From positions 1 through 64,000 of the forward strand of contig JAHHHW010000107.1 of assembly GCA_019359115.1 (NCBI GenBank): a DNA stretch of 64,000 nt. The letters are read 5' to 3'. The stretch comes from Pelatocladus maniniholoensis HA4357-MV3 (GTDB lineage: Bacteria; Cyanobacteriota; Cyanobacteriia; Cyanobacteriales; Nostocaceae). This document shows, piece by piece, positions 1 to 8,269 of this stretch. The position numbers and the translations under genes are program-made. The notes under the pieces are model-generated. The model worked only from the letters and a program-made list of their open reading frames with translations, was not told the DNA's origin and made no database searches. Position 1 is the stretch's first letter; each line of letters starts with the position of its first letter.

Positions 1-26
1 GATAAAATTCTGGCATCATTATTATT

Positions 27-59
27 AGATAGGTCTTCTTGACATAACTAGACCTATCT
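27..59 (+). terminator. Perfect 10-bp inverted repeat, terminator-like
   Basis: AGATAGGTCT at 27-36 is the exact reverse complement of AGACCTATCT at 50-59, with a 13-base loop, and is followed by a T-rich run (TTTTCTT). This looks like a Rho-independent terminator for a gene that lies before the window. It could instead be a subterminal hairpin of the neighbouring IS200/IS605-type remnant. Confidence 0.5.
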
Positions 60-91
60 TTTCTTACCATGAATCGCTACACTCTTTATAA

Positions 92-649
92 AATAAGCTT
101 TTCCAGTTATTTTGTCGCCCCGTCAGAGCTAGGGTATACGAACAGGTTAGCAATGTCCGTCAAGACTACCTACACAAACTGTCTAGAAAGATAGTTGATA
201 ACAATCAAGTAGTTGTAGTCGAAAACTTAAACGTCAAGGGCATGGTACGTAACCACAAACTAGCTGCATCTATATCTGATACTGGATGGGGAGCCTTCGT
301 CAACTTCTTGAGCTGCAAATTAGAGCGTAGTGGCGGGAAGTTGATAGAAATAAATCGATGGTTTCCTAGTTCCAAGCTTTGCTCTGATTGCCATTATCAA
401 ATCAACGAGTTACCGCTAGATATCAGGACTTGGACTTGTCCAAGTTGCGGGACACATCACGACAGAGATGGTAATGCTGCTATGAATATTAGAGCAGAAG
501 GTATCAGAATGCTGTCCTCCTCTGGGACGGGGGAGGCTAACGCCAATGGAGAGGATGTAAGACCAATTCGCGGACGTAAATCCAAGATGAGGCATTCCTC
601 CGTGAAGTTGGAAGCCCACACCATACCCAGTAGGGTTGGTGTTGGGTAG
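92..649 (+). pseudogene. TnpB (IS200/IS605-type OrfB) remnant, N-terminus missing
   Basis: The reading frame is open from 92 (after a TAA at 89-91) to the TAG at 649, and TnpB homology is readable from about 122. There is no start codon that would restore a full-length protein of about 400 residues. What remains is the second half of the RuvC-like nuclease: the motif VVVENLNVKGM carries the catalytic Glu, the zinc ribbon has two CxxC pairs (CSDC and CPSC), and the last catalytic Asp lies in HDRDGNAAMN. The first RuvC Asp and the whole N-terminal region are absent, so the protein would not cut DNA. An ATG at 242 opens a 135-residue ORF, but this starts inside the domain. No TnpA transposase is seen. 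Confidence 0.85.
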
Positions 650-654
650 TTCAC
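618..654 (+). mobile_element. Probable right end of the TnpB element
   Basis: An imperfect palindrome (ACACCATACCC at 618-628 with GGGTTGGTGT at 633-642, one bulged base) overlaps the tnpB stop codon and is followed by TAGTTCAC ending at 654. A subterminal hairpin followed by a short cleavage sequence is the usual layout of an IS200/IS605 right end, and in this family the same stretch is the 3' part of the guide (omega) RNA. The exact boundary is inferred. Confidence 0.5.
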
Positions 655-881
655 AAAACGTCTGTAACTCGGAAAGCGATCGCACTTAATAATCAATCTT
701 GATTTCAACAATTCCTGTTGAGAGCAAAGAGTAGAGCTATTTTATTCAAAAACAATACCGCGATAAATTTCCGCCATTGGTAATTCAATTCCAACTGAAA
801 TGCGATAACGGTTTTGCTCCAAGGAGCTTTCCCTTGCGGGAGTAATGTTAGCATAATCCCAATAACTAACTCGATAGGTGT

Positions 882-1085
882 ATGAAAATTAAAGCAATCA
901 TTCATCCAGCAGAAGAAGGGGGCTATTGGGCAGAGGTTCCTGCACTTCCCGGTTGTATTACTGAAGGAGATACGATAGAAGAGGTGATGGCTAATTTAAA
1001 GGACGCTATTGAAGGCTGGCTCGATGTTGCTAATAGTCGTCACGCAATTGACTCAACAGATCAGGTTGTCGAAATTGCTGTATGA
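882..1085 (+). CDS. hicB: HicB-type antitoxin
   Basis: The 67-residue protein is a short partial-RNase-H-fold HicB. It has the diagnostic start (MKIKAIIHPAEEGGYWAEVP), the LPGCITEGDT turn and the helix with EEVMANLKDAIEGWL. It would bind and silence the HicA partner encoded directly downstream, whose start overlaps the hicB stop by four bases (ATGA). No separate DNA-binding domain follows, so autoregulation, if present, depends on the complex. The order antitoxin then toxin is reversed relative to the second hic pair of this window. Confidence 0.85.
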   Translation: MKIKAIIHPAEEGGYWAEVPALPGCITEGDTIEEVMANLKDAIEGWLDVANSRHAIDSTDQVVEIAV

Positions 1086-1291
1086 AATCTATTTCTGGAA
1101 AGCGACTGTGCAAGATTGTGGAACAAAAAGGTTGGGTTTTGCGAAGAATTACTGGCAGTCATCATATCTATGAAAACCTCGAAGTAGAGCAAATTCTGTC
1201 AATTCCTGTTCATCGAAATCAAGATTTGAAAGTTGGAACCTTGAGAGCTTTGATGAAAATAGCCCAATTAACTGAGGAAGATATACTCTGA
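1082..1291 (+). CDS. hicA: HicA-type mRNA interferase toxin
   Basis: The 69-residue product is a double-stranded-RNA-binding-like HicA (YcfA) fold. The conserved GSHHIY motif around residues 25-30 contains the catalytic His, and the tail has the family pattern KVGTLRALMKIAQLTEEDIL. Members cleave mRNA and slow translation until HicB binds them. The start overlaps the hicB stop codon, so the two are co-translated. All key residues are present, so the toxin is probably functional. Confidence 0.85.
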   Translation: MKSISGKRLCKIVEQKGWVLRRITGSHHIYENLEVEQILSIPVHRNQDLKVGTLRALMKIAQLTEEDIL

Positions 1292-1309
1292 TTTTGATGT
1301 TGAAGGATT

Positions 1310-3085
1310 TTAAAATTTGGCAAACTTACCCAAATTTTCCTGACGCCATTTGGTGTCTAGTTTGCGATTTGTTCGTAACTCTAACACCCTAATGCCATTG
1401 TTAGGTAGAGGATTTAATTCTGTTTGCAATTGTTTCCAGTTAGTAATCAATTCATATTCCACACCATAGGTAGCACATAATTGAGCAAAATCAATATCTT
1501 GGGGTGTGGCAAAAAATTCTTCAAATGGTGGTTCAAACTTGGCAATAGGCAACATTTCAAAAATGCCGCCACCATTATTGTTCACTAATACAATTGTTAA
1601 ATGTCCAACGAATTTATTTCTAATTAAAAAGCCATTTGTATCGTGCAATAGTGCCAAATCTCCAGTTAACATAACGCTGCTTTGATGACGATGAGCAATT
1701 CCTAAAGCAGTAGATAATGTCCCATCTATACCATTTGCGCCTCGGTTAAAAAAGGGTTGTATACCAGAGTGATTGGGTTGCCAGAAATATTCTACATCTC
1801 GCACGGGCATACTATTGGCAATAAATAGAGGTGTTTCTGGCGGTAAACTTTGGGAAAGTAACCAAGCAATTTTACTTTCTAATAAATCGTCTATATTTTT
1901 AAAAGTATGATCAACTGTAGTTCTAACTTTTGCTTCGATTTGAGTCCATAATTCGAGATAAGAGGACACGGAGAGATGGGGATGCGGTGATATGGGGAAT
2001 GAGTTAAATATTTCAGTCAGTTGTTCTACACTTAGACGTAGATGAACTGTCCTACCGTGGAGAGGATCAAGATTTTGGTCACTGGTGTCTATCACCCAAC
2101 GCCTAGCAGCAGTGGTTTTTAACCAATTACGTAGTACTGGACTAGTGGACATTTCACCGATTTGAATTACTATTTCTGGTGTTAGCTGTTTTGCTAATTG
2201 CTGATTCCGCAATATCAGGTCATAAGTGGAAATAATGTGAGGATTAATACTAGCATGATTTCTGATTGGGGATAATCCTTCGGCTAAAACTGGAAATTGT
2301 AAGGTTTTAGCAAGTTGGGCGATCGCTTGACAATATTCCTGTTGCTGTTGTGGTTGGGCAACTCCAGCTATAATTATTCCACGTTCAGAGTTTTGCCAAT
2401 CATCAAGGGGAAGAGATGGGGTGATAGAGAAATTGGCTGGCGGAGATAATTTTGTGACGTTAGCAAAAAATTCTTCTAGGTGAAATTGTGACTGTAAAGA
2501 TGCAAAGTTTTGCGTCTCTACATTTGCGTCAGGAATCGGTGCGAGGGGGTCGCGAAACGGTATATTTAGGTGTACGGGGCCAGGAACAGGGTAGAGCGAT
2601 CGCTCCCAAGCATAAATCATTGTTTGCCGTAGATAGGCTAGCATCTCCATATCTGCTACGGGTACAGCTAATTCTGTTTGCCAATTGGGGTAATTGCCAT
2701 ATAGTTTTAACTGGTCTATGGTTTGTCCAGAGTGACAATCTCGCAATTCTGGTGGTCTATCGGCGGTTAAAAGTAGCAACGGTACACGAGTTTGTTTCGC
2801 TTCAATGACTGCTGGATAAAAATTCGCCCCCGCAGTCCCCGAAGTACAAATGATAGCTGTGGGTAATCCTGTTGCTTTCGCCCTTCCCAACGCAAAAAAA
2901 GCTGCGGAACGTTCATCGAGAATCGAAATTATATCAATTTCTGGTGCTTGTTGGGCAAAAGCGACTGCTAATGGTGTAGAACGGGAACCAGGACAAATGA
3001 CAGCAGTTGTTAACCCTAAGTGCTGCAATGTCTGTGTCAATACCGAAGTCCAAAGTTCATTTGTATTTCTGAAACCAATTAGCAT
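1310..3085 (-). CDS. menD: MenD, SEPHCHC synthase (phylloquinone pathway)
   Basis: This 591-residue thiamine-diphosphate enzyme joins 2-oxoglutarate and isochorismate to give SEPHCHC, the first committed step to phylloquinone (vitamin K1), the quinone of photosystem I. The N-terminal motif CPGSRSTPLA (residues 32-41) and the ERSAAFFALG segment with the ThDP-activating Glu are intact. The C-terminal part carries the cofactor-binding loop TGDLALLHDTNG. Length is normal for MenD. It stands alone, divergent from folB, with about 100 bases between the two starts holding their promoters. Confidence 0.95.
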   Translation of the reverse strand: MLIGFRNTNELWTSVLTQTLQHLGLTTAVICPGSRSTPLAVAFAQQAPEIDIISILDERSAAFFALGRAKATGLPTAIICTSGTAGANFYPAVIEAKQTRVPLLLLTADRPPELRDCHSGQTIDQLKLYGNYPNWQTELAVPVADMEMLAYLRQTMIYAWERSLYPVPGPVHLNIPFRDPLAPIPDANVETQNFASLQSQFHLEEFFANVTKLSPPANFSITPSLPLDDWQNSERGIIIAGVAQPQQQQEYCQAIAQLAKTLQFPVLAEGLSPIRNHASINPHIISTYDLILRNQQLAKQLTPEIVIQIGEMSTSPVLRNWLKTTAARRWVIDTSDQNLDPLHGRTVHLRLSVEQLTEIFNSFPISPHPHLSVSSYLELWTQIEAKVRTTVDHTFKNIDDLLESKIAWLLSQSLPPETPLFIANSMPVRDVEYFWQPNHSGIQPFFNRGANGIDGTLSTALGIAHRHQSSVMLTGDLALLHDTNGFLIRNKFVGHLTIVLVNNNGGGIFEMLPIAKFEPPFEEFFATPQDIDFAQLCATYGVEYELITNWKQLQTELNPLPNNGIRVLELRTNRKLDTKWRQENLGKFAKF

Positions 3086-3184
3086 GGAATTTTGTGGAAT
3101 GGAGGATTGAGGATTAGGGATCGTGTGAGGAGAATAAATTATAACTATTAACCACTAATTACTAACAACCAAGCAACAACAATT

Positions 3185-3544
3185 ATGGACTGTATTGATG
3201 TTACGGGAATTCGTGCTTATGGCTACACTGGATATCTAGCAGAGGAGCAGGTGCTAGGACAATGGTTTGAGGTGGATGTGAAGTTATGGTTGGATCTCAC
3301 CTCAGCAGCCAAAACTGATGCGATCGCAGATACTGTAGACTACCGTCGGGTGATTAATTTGGTTCAACATCTGATTAAGACCTCAAAGTTTGCTTTGATT
3401 GAAAGATTGGTTGCTGTAATTGGAGATTCTATTTTGCAAGAGTGCGATCGCCTCACGCAAGTTCAAGTTACCCTCAGTAAACCTGCTGCACCCATCCCAG
3501 ATTTTGGTGGCAAAATTAGTATTTGTGTGACTAGAACCAGGTAA
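3185..3544 (+). CDS. folB: FolB, dihydroneopterin aldolase
   Basis: The 119-residue product matches the family in length and motifs: the N-terminal DVTGIRAYGYTGY loop, the ADTVDYRRV segment and the ERLVAVIGDSIL helix that holds the catalytic Glu region. It converts 7,8-dihydroneopterin to 6-hydroxymethyl-dihydropterin in folate synthesis, in the cytosol. The enzyme acts as an octamer in other bacteria. It is divergent from menD and has no co-directional partner close by. Confidence 0.93.
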   Translation: MDCIDVTGIRAYGYTGYLAEEQVLGQWFEVDVKLWLDLTSAAKTDAIADTVDYRRVINLVQHLIKTSKFALIERLVAVIGDSILQECDRLTQVQVTLSKPAAPIPDFGGKISICVTRTR

Positions 3545-3630
3545 ATTTTTGTAGTGACAACCAACCATTAACTATTGATTCTTAACATTAAGATCATAAG
3601 ATGATATTTATACCAAAATACGTCTTAATA

Positions 3631-3662
3631 CAAATCCCCAATCTTAAGAAGTTGGGGATTTG
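3631..3662. repeat. 11-bp inverted repeat behind folB
   Basis: CAAATCCCCAA at 3631-3641 pairs with TTGGGGATTTG at 3652-3662 around a 10-base loop. It could end folB transcription, although the T-run after it is weak (TGTGTTT). Similar CCCC-AACTTCTT hairpins occur at 5413 and 55397, so this is a repeat family as much as a terminator. Confidence 0.6.
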
Positions 3663-3903
3663 TGTGTTTAAAATTTCGTAAATCAAATAGGATGGTTATA
3701 TACTGCTAATACTTATAAATCTTAATTTACAAAAATTTTTCTTCCATATCATTATATAAACTTGATATCAAATGCATGGCTTGATTCTTTCTGGTTAATT
3801 AAAATTTAAAATAATGGTAACTTTATACATAAATAAAAAGAATAGTAACTATTTTAGTTAATTAAGACACGGTAATAAGTAGGTAGGTGTAATTAAAGAT
3901 AAA

Positions 3904-3971
3904 ATAAAACCTCACCCTGCCTCCGGCTTCCCTCTCCTTAGTAAGGAGAGGGATTGAGGGTGAGGTTTTAT
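3904..3971. repeat. Palindromic element with nested hairpins
   Basis: ATAAAACCTCACCCT (3904-3918) is the exact reverse complement of AGGGTGAGGTTTTAT (3957-3971). Inside it CCCTCTCCTTA pairs with TAAGGAGAGGG. The whole 68-base unit can fold into one long interrupted hairpin, as expected of a small repeat of the kind scattered in cyanobacterial genomes. Confidence 0.7.
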
Positions 3972-4082
3972 ATTTAATTTGACCCACTTACTTATAGGAG
4001 GTTTATTATGATAGGATTGCGGTCTTCCAAGCTTATCTAATATCGACAATAAATTCGCTCCTATAGAACTGGTAATCCTAGC

Positions 4083-5384
4083 ATGAACGCTCAAAAAATC
4101 CTAGTTATTGAGGACAAAGAAATTCTTGCTGTAGATATTATAAATAGTTTGAAAAAGCTAGGATATGATGTTCACACAATCGCTAATTCTGTCGAACCAG
4201 CTATACAAAAAATTGCAGATGTTCAACCACAATTAGTACTAATTGATATCTGTTTAGCAGGAGAAAAAGATGGTGTAGAAATAGTAGATATTATTCAAAA
4301 TATTTTTAAAATATCAGTACTATACATAACAGATTTTTTAGACTCAAAAACATTAAATAAAAATAAATTTCAAGAGCCTTTTAGCTATATTGCTAAATCT
4401 TTTACTGAGAGAGATTTATATAATACAGTTGAAATGGCTCTTTATAAAGATAAAATTAAAAAACAGTTGCAACGGCAAAATCAAAGACTACTGACGGTGA
4501 TTAATAGTATGGGCTGTGCAGTAGTGATGACAGATATTAATGCTTGTATCCAAATGATGAATCCCGTAGCAGAAATCCTTACTGGTTGGGAGCAAAAAGC
4601 AGCGTTTGGAAAATATTTGGGAGATGTTTTAAATTTAGTTGACAAAGACACTGGAGAAGAGATTGTTCATATTGCGATGCAAGCAATGAAAGCAGGTGTG
4701 GTTTTGCAACTACCAGAAAACTGTATTCTCGTAAATAGGGATGGAAGAAAAATTCCGATTGGGGATACTGTGTCACCGATTCGGGATGATATGGGCGTGA
4801 TTACAGGTGCTGTGATAGTTTTTCAAGATATTACTGAACGCAAGCAAAAAGAAGCACAACTAGTTCGCAATGCTTTCTATGATGGATTGACAGCACTACC
4901 TAATCGAGTATTATTTTTGGATAGACTAAAACAAGCATCAGAACGTTGCAAAAGACGCCTGAATTATCATTTTGCCGTTTTGTTTTTAGATTTAGATAGT
5001 TTCAAAATTATTAACGATCGCTTTGGGCATGGGATGGGTGATGATTTATTAGTAGCGATCGCTCGACGTTTAGAGTCGTGCTTGCGTAGTGGTGACACTG
5101 TTGCGAGATTTGGTGGCGATGAATTTGCAGTGTTGTTAGAGGATATTAAAGACGTTAGCGACGCTATTAATATTGCTAAACGCATTCAAGAAACTTTAAG
5201 TTTACCTGTTCACCTCAATGAACATGAAATATTTACAACAGCTAGCATTGGGATTGCTTTAAGTTGCAATGGTTATGAAGAACCGACAAATCTATTGCGA
5301 GATGCAGATATAGCAATGTATCGCGCAAAGGGAAAAGGAGAAAATAATTATCTTGTTTTTGAGAAAAATTTTACAGATTTATAA
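4083..5384 (+). CDS. Response regulator with PAS and GGDEF domains (diguanylate cyclase)
   Basis: The 433-residue protein starts with a receiver domain (phospho-acceptor Asp55 in LVLIDICLAG, conserved Lys in SYIAKSF near residue 107). A PAS domain follows at about 130-250, and a GGDEF domain at about 263-430 with the intact signature RFGGDEFAVL near residue 345. It should make cyclic di-GMP under control of phosphorylation and whatever the PAS pocket senses. No EAL domain follows, so degradation of the messenger is not expected. A partner histidine kinase is not encoded nearby. Confidence 0.9.
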   Translation: MNAQKILVIEDKEILAVDIINSLKKLGYDVHTIANSVEPAIQKIADVQPQLVLIDICLAGEKDGVEIVDIIQNIFKISVLYITDFLDSKTLNKNKFQEPFSYIAKSFTERDLYNTVEMALYKDKIKKQLQRQNQRLLTVINSMGCAVVMTDINACIQMMNPVAEILTGWEQKAAFGKYLGDVLNLVDKDTGEEIVHIAMQAMKAGVVLQLPENCILVNRDGRKIPIGDTVSPIRDDMGVITGAVIVFQDITERKQKEAQLVRNAFYDGLTALPNRVLFLDRLKQASERCKRRLNYHFAVLFLDLDSFKIINDRFGHGMGDDLLVAIARRLESCLRSGDTVARFGGDEFAVLLEDIKDVSDAINIAKRIQETLSLPVHLNEHEIFTTASIGIALSCNGYEEPTNLLRDADIAMYRAKGKGENNYLVFEKNFTDL

Positions 5385-5412
5385 ATTACTTTTGATGTGG
5401 ATTGAGAGACTC

Positions 5413-5445
5413 AGATCCCCGACTTCTTCAAGAAGTAGGGGATCT
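5413..5445. terminator. Hairpin behind the diguanylate cyclase gene
   Basis: AGATCCCCGACTTCTT (5413-5428) and AAGAAGTAGGGGATCT (5430-5445) are complementary except for one pair, with almost no loop. It lies 29 bases after the stop codon and may end transcription, but it belongs to the same repeat type as the hairpins at 3631 and 55397. Confidence 0.55.
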
Positions 5446-5585
5446 TGAATGCTTGAATACTATATTAACTAAATAATAAATAAAATTACGTTTTTTGATA
5501 ATTCTCTACTAAGCACTTAACATTCAATTAAATTACCTGCTTTTTAAGAGTAAAGTAGATATCTGACCGTCAGCCAGCATAGCTA

Positions 5586-6869
5586 ATGGTAAAAGTTCTA
5601 ACAAAGTTTAAATGGTTAACAGTAATTTTTGTTTTGGTATTGTTGAGTGTTCTTTTCATATCTGTTCCTTCAGCTCAAACCAAACAAACAGTAGTCCTCA
5701 ACTTGTTGATGACAGCACCTGATGCTCAACCTTGGAAAGAGGGGATCATCAAAGACTTTGAGAGTAAAAATCCTGGTATTCGCATCAATATTATTGAGGG
5801 ACCAAACGCCACCAATTTACTTGAAGACCTGTATACTTCAGCCTTTATTTTGGGTGATTCTCCATACGACCTCATCAATATGGATGTAATTTGGACACCT
5901 AAATTTGCTGCGGCTGGGTGGCTGTTAGATTTAACAGATAAGGTTACAAAATCAGAATTGACAGCATTTTCACCCAGAGATGTAGAAGGAGGACGTTACA
6001 AAGGTAAATTGTATAGAATTCCCATGCGGAGTGATGTGGGAATGCTTTACTACCGAGAAGATTTACTCAAGCAAGCGGGGTTTAATCCACCAGAAACTTT
6101 TACGGATTTAATCAAGATTTCCCAAACTTTAAAACAGCAAGATCAGATAAATTGGGGATATCTTTGGCAAGGTCGTCAATATGAAGGTTTAGCGGCGATG
6201 TTTGTCGAAGTTCTCGAAGGTTTCGGCGGATTTTGGGTGAATCCTAATACCTTAGAAGTAGGATTAGATAGACCGCAAACCTTAAAAGCGATCGCCTTTC
6301 TCAAAGAAACAATTCAAACAGGTATTTCTCCACCTGGTGTCACCACATACCAAGAAGAAGAAACCAGACGCATTTTTCAAAGTGGACAAGCGGCTTTTTT
6401 ACGTAGCTGGCCTTATGTTTGGCCTTTGGCTAATGCCAAGGATTCTCCGATTAAAGGTAAAATAGCTATCAAACCAATGGTTAGCACCTCTGGTGAAAAT
6501 GCAGGAGCTTGCTTAGGTGGATGGGGTTTGGGAATTTCTAAAACCACCAAGCATCCCCAAGAAGCTTGGAAAGCAATTCAATACTTTACCAGTGAAGAAG
6601 CACAGCGTCAATTTGTTCTCAAAGCTGGTTTTGTACCCAGCAGACGTTCATTATTTACAGATCCGCAAATCGTCGCCACCTATCCCCACTATCCGCAATT
6701 ATTAGAAGTAGTAGAACAAGCCGTCTTGCGTCCACCCATTGCCCAATATGCCCAAACATCAGATATTTTACAACGTTACCTGAGTGCAGCATTAACAAAT
6801 CGCATGTCACCTGAAGCAGCGATGAAAGCAGCAGCACAGGAGACAAGACGGTTATTGGGAGATGTGTGA
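5586..6869 (+). CDS. ABC transporter sugar-type substrate-binding protein
   Basis: This 427-residue protein is a family-1 (MalE/UgpB-like) solute-binding protein. An N-terminal export signal with a hydrophobic core (about residues 12-28, ending PSAQT) precedes the binding fold, which includes the segments YRIPMRSDVGMLYYRED, WGYLWQGRQYEG and CLGGWGLGIS typical of sugar binders. It would capture an oligosaccharide or glycoside in the periplasm. A matching permease follows after a 247-base gap. The ligand cannot be read from sequence; cyanobacterial relatives serve compatible-solute, trehalose or maltose uptake. Confidence 0.88.
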   Translation: MVKVLTKFKWLTVIFVLVLLSVLFISVPSAQTKQTVVLNLLMTAPDAQPWKEGIIKDFESKNPGIRINIIEGPNATNLLEDLYTSAFILGDSPYDLINMDVIWTPKFAAAGWLLDLTDKVTKSELTAFSPRDVEGGRYKGKLYRIPMRSDVGMLYYREDLLKQAGFNPPETFTDLIKISQTLKQQDQINWGYLWQGRQYEGLAAMFVEVLEGFGGFWVNPNTLEVGLDRPQTLKAIAFLKETIQTGISPPGVTTYQEEETRRIFQSGQAAFLRSWPYVWPLANAKDSPIKGKIAIKPMVSTSGENAGACLGGWGLGISKTTKHPQEAWKAIQYFTSEEAQRQFVLKAGFVPSRRSLFTDPQIVATYPHYPQLLEVVEQAVLRPPIAQYAQTSDILQRYLSAALTNRMSPEAAMKAAAQETRRLLGDV

Positions 6870-6892
6870 TTCAGTTATCAGTTATCAAATTC

Positions 6893-7027
6893 TATAGCAG
6901 TTCTCGGTTGTGTCCAATACGTACCCCACCCCTTAATCCCCTCCCCGCAAGCGGGGAGGGGAGGTTTTGCGTCAGCAAAGCCGGGGTGGGGTTCCGACTG
7001 TATTGCAATCGAGTGAGAAGTGCTATA
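6893..7027. mobile_element. MITE-like palindromic element (TATAGC family)
   Basis: TATAGCAGTTCTC (6893-6905) mirrors GAGAAGTGCTATA (7015-7027) with one mismatch. The inside holds a strong GC hairpin (CCCCTCCCCGC with GCGGGGAGGGG) bordered by CCCCACCC and GGGTGGGG. The left 29 bases match the reversed right end of the element at 25234-25337 with few changes, so both belong to one family. No coding sequence is inside. Confidence 0.7.
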
Positions 7028-7039
7028 TTACTAACTATT

Positions 7040-7108
7040 TCCTGTTCCCTGTTCCCTGTTCCCTATTCCCTTTTCCCTATTCCCCAATCCCCGTTCCCCG
7101 ATCCCTCC
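7040..7108. repeat. Short tandem heptamer repeats (STRR type)
   Basis: The stretch is a run of TTCCCTG, TTCCCTA and TTCCCCN units directly before the permease gene. Such short tandemly repeated heptamers are a known trait of heterocystous cyanobacteria. They create spurious ORF extensions here. Confidence 0.85.
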
Positions 7109-7116
7109 ATTGACAA

Positions 7117-8016
7117 ATGACCAATTTAAGTAAAATCCGTAGTAGAGAACAGAGAACAGCGTGGCTTTTCTTATTGCCTGCGCTGCTGTTGTTGTTGTTA
7201 GTATTTGGTTATCCGATTCTGCGGGCTTTTTGGTTGAGTTTGTTTGCGAAGAATTTGGGAACTCAGCTAGAGGCGAATTTTGCTGGTTTGGATAATTATG
7301 TGCGGATGGCTGGAGATGGGCGTTTTTGGCAAAGTTTCTGGATTTCATCTGTATTTACAACTGCATCGGTGATTTTTGAGTTGCTGTTAGGGTTGGGAAT
7401 TGCTTTGGTTCTCAATCAACGATTTTTTGGACGAGGTGCGGTACGAACGATCGCGATCATACCTTGGGCTTTGCCTACTGCTTTGATAGGTTTGGCGTGG
7501 GCGTGGATTTTTAATGACCAATTTGGGGTGGTAAATGATATCTTGCTGAGGTTGGGTGTGATTCAAACTGGTATAAATTGGCTGGGAGAACCAACCCTAG
7601 CAATGGTTGCAGTCGTATTTGCAGATGTGTGGAAGACTACACCATTTATTAGTATTTTGTTGCTGGCTGGTTTGCAGTCAATTTCCTCAGATTTATATGA
7701 AGCTCATGCAATTGATGGGGCTAAACCTTGGCAAAGTTTCTATCAAATTACCTTACCACTGTTGATGCCGCAAATTTTGATCGCCATGTTGTTTCGGTTT
7801 GCCCAAGCTTTCGGGATTTTTGATTTAATTGCTGTGATGACTGGCGGTGGGCCTGGTGGTGCTACGGAAGTTGTGTCTTTATATATCTATTCGACAATCA
7901 TGCGCTACTTAGATTTCGGTTATGGAGCGGCGCTGGTAGTAGTGACATTTTTATTATTGATTGCAGCTGTCGCGATCGCAAGTTGGTTGTTGAAAAAATC
8001 TCGTTTAACGGTGTGA
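7117..8016 (+). CDS. ABC sugar transporter permease (MalF/UgpA-like)
   Basis: The 299-residue membrane protein has six hydrophobic segments and the permease EAA loop (EAHAIDGAKPWQSFYQITLPLLMP, about residues 200-223), which contacts the ATPase. It is the first type of permease subunit (MalF, UgpA, GgtC). The substrate-binding protein lies upstream. The usual second permease (MalG type) and the ATPase are not in the window; the next gene is mnmE on the other strand. Those subunits must come from elsewhere if the transporter works. Confidence 0.9.
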   Translation: MTNLSKIRSREQRTAWLFLLPALLLLLLVFGYPILRAFWLSLFAKNLGTQLEANFAGLDNYVRMAGDGRFWQSFWISSVFTTASVIFELLLGLGIALVLNQRFFGRGAVRTIAIIPWALPTALIGLAWAWIFNDQFGVVNDILLRLGVIQTGINWLGEPTLAMVAVVFADVWKTTPFISILLLAGLQSISSDLYEAHAIDGAKPWQSFYQITLPLLMPQILIAMLFRFAQAFGIFDLIAVMTGGGPGGATEVVSLYIYSTIMRYLDFGYGAALVVVTFLLLIAAVAIASWLLKKSRLTV

Positions 8017-8113
8017 GGGATTGGGGAACAGGGATTGGGGATTGGGGGGAGCATCCCAAATGTTCAAAAAACTTGAGAATTCAAACCTCTTAATTATGAG
8101 GATTTCCCTGTTA

Positions 8114-8240
8114 AGAGGATGTTTGAAAAGTCATGATTGATGTATCAAATATTTTTTACCCCACCCTAACCCTCCCCTTGTAAAGCATCTGTACCGCCTC
8201 GGAATAAATTCCGAGGCGGGATACTTTTCAAACAACCTCT
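8114..8240. mobile_element. MITE-like element with 18-bp terminal inverted repeats
   Basis: AGAGGATGTTTGAAAAGT (8114-8131) and ACTTTTCAAACAACCTCT (8223-8240) are inverted repeats with one mismatch. An internal hairpin, CCGCCTCGGAAT..ATTCCGAGGCGG at 8194-8219, adds secondary structure. The 127-base unit lies between two convergent genes and codes for nothing. Confidence 0.65.
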
Positions 8241-8269
8241 AAGAGTTCCCCGTTAACAATTTATTTTTA

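Larger units (their letters stand above)
3545..4082. other. Intergenic region with two hairpin elements
   Basis: No gene is seen in these 538 bases. The stretch is AT-rich and holds two palindromic elements listed separately (3631-3662 and 3904-3971). The rest, about 3720-3900, is plain AT-rich DNA that probably contains the promoter of the diguanylate cyclase gene. Confidence 0.6.

Noticed and set aside
2488-2808. Open frame on the plus strand inside menD
   Set aside because: It lies fully opposite a convincing MenD coding region and has no domain. It is a shadow frame.
7040-7108. Possible CRISPR array in the TTCCCTR repeats
   Set aside because: The units are seven bases long, without spacers of constant length. 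They are STRR, and no cas genes are near. No CRISPR array was found in the window.
6866-7348. ORFs of 84 and 105 residues between the binding protein and the permease
   Set aside because: They translate the palindromic element and the STRR repeats (PFPDPS, IGNREKGIGNREQGTGN). Their sequence is repeat-derived.
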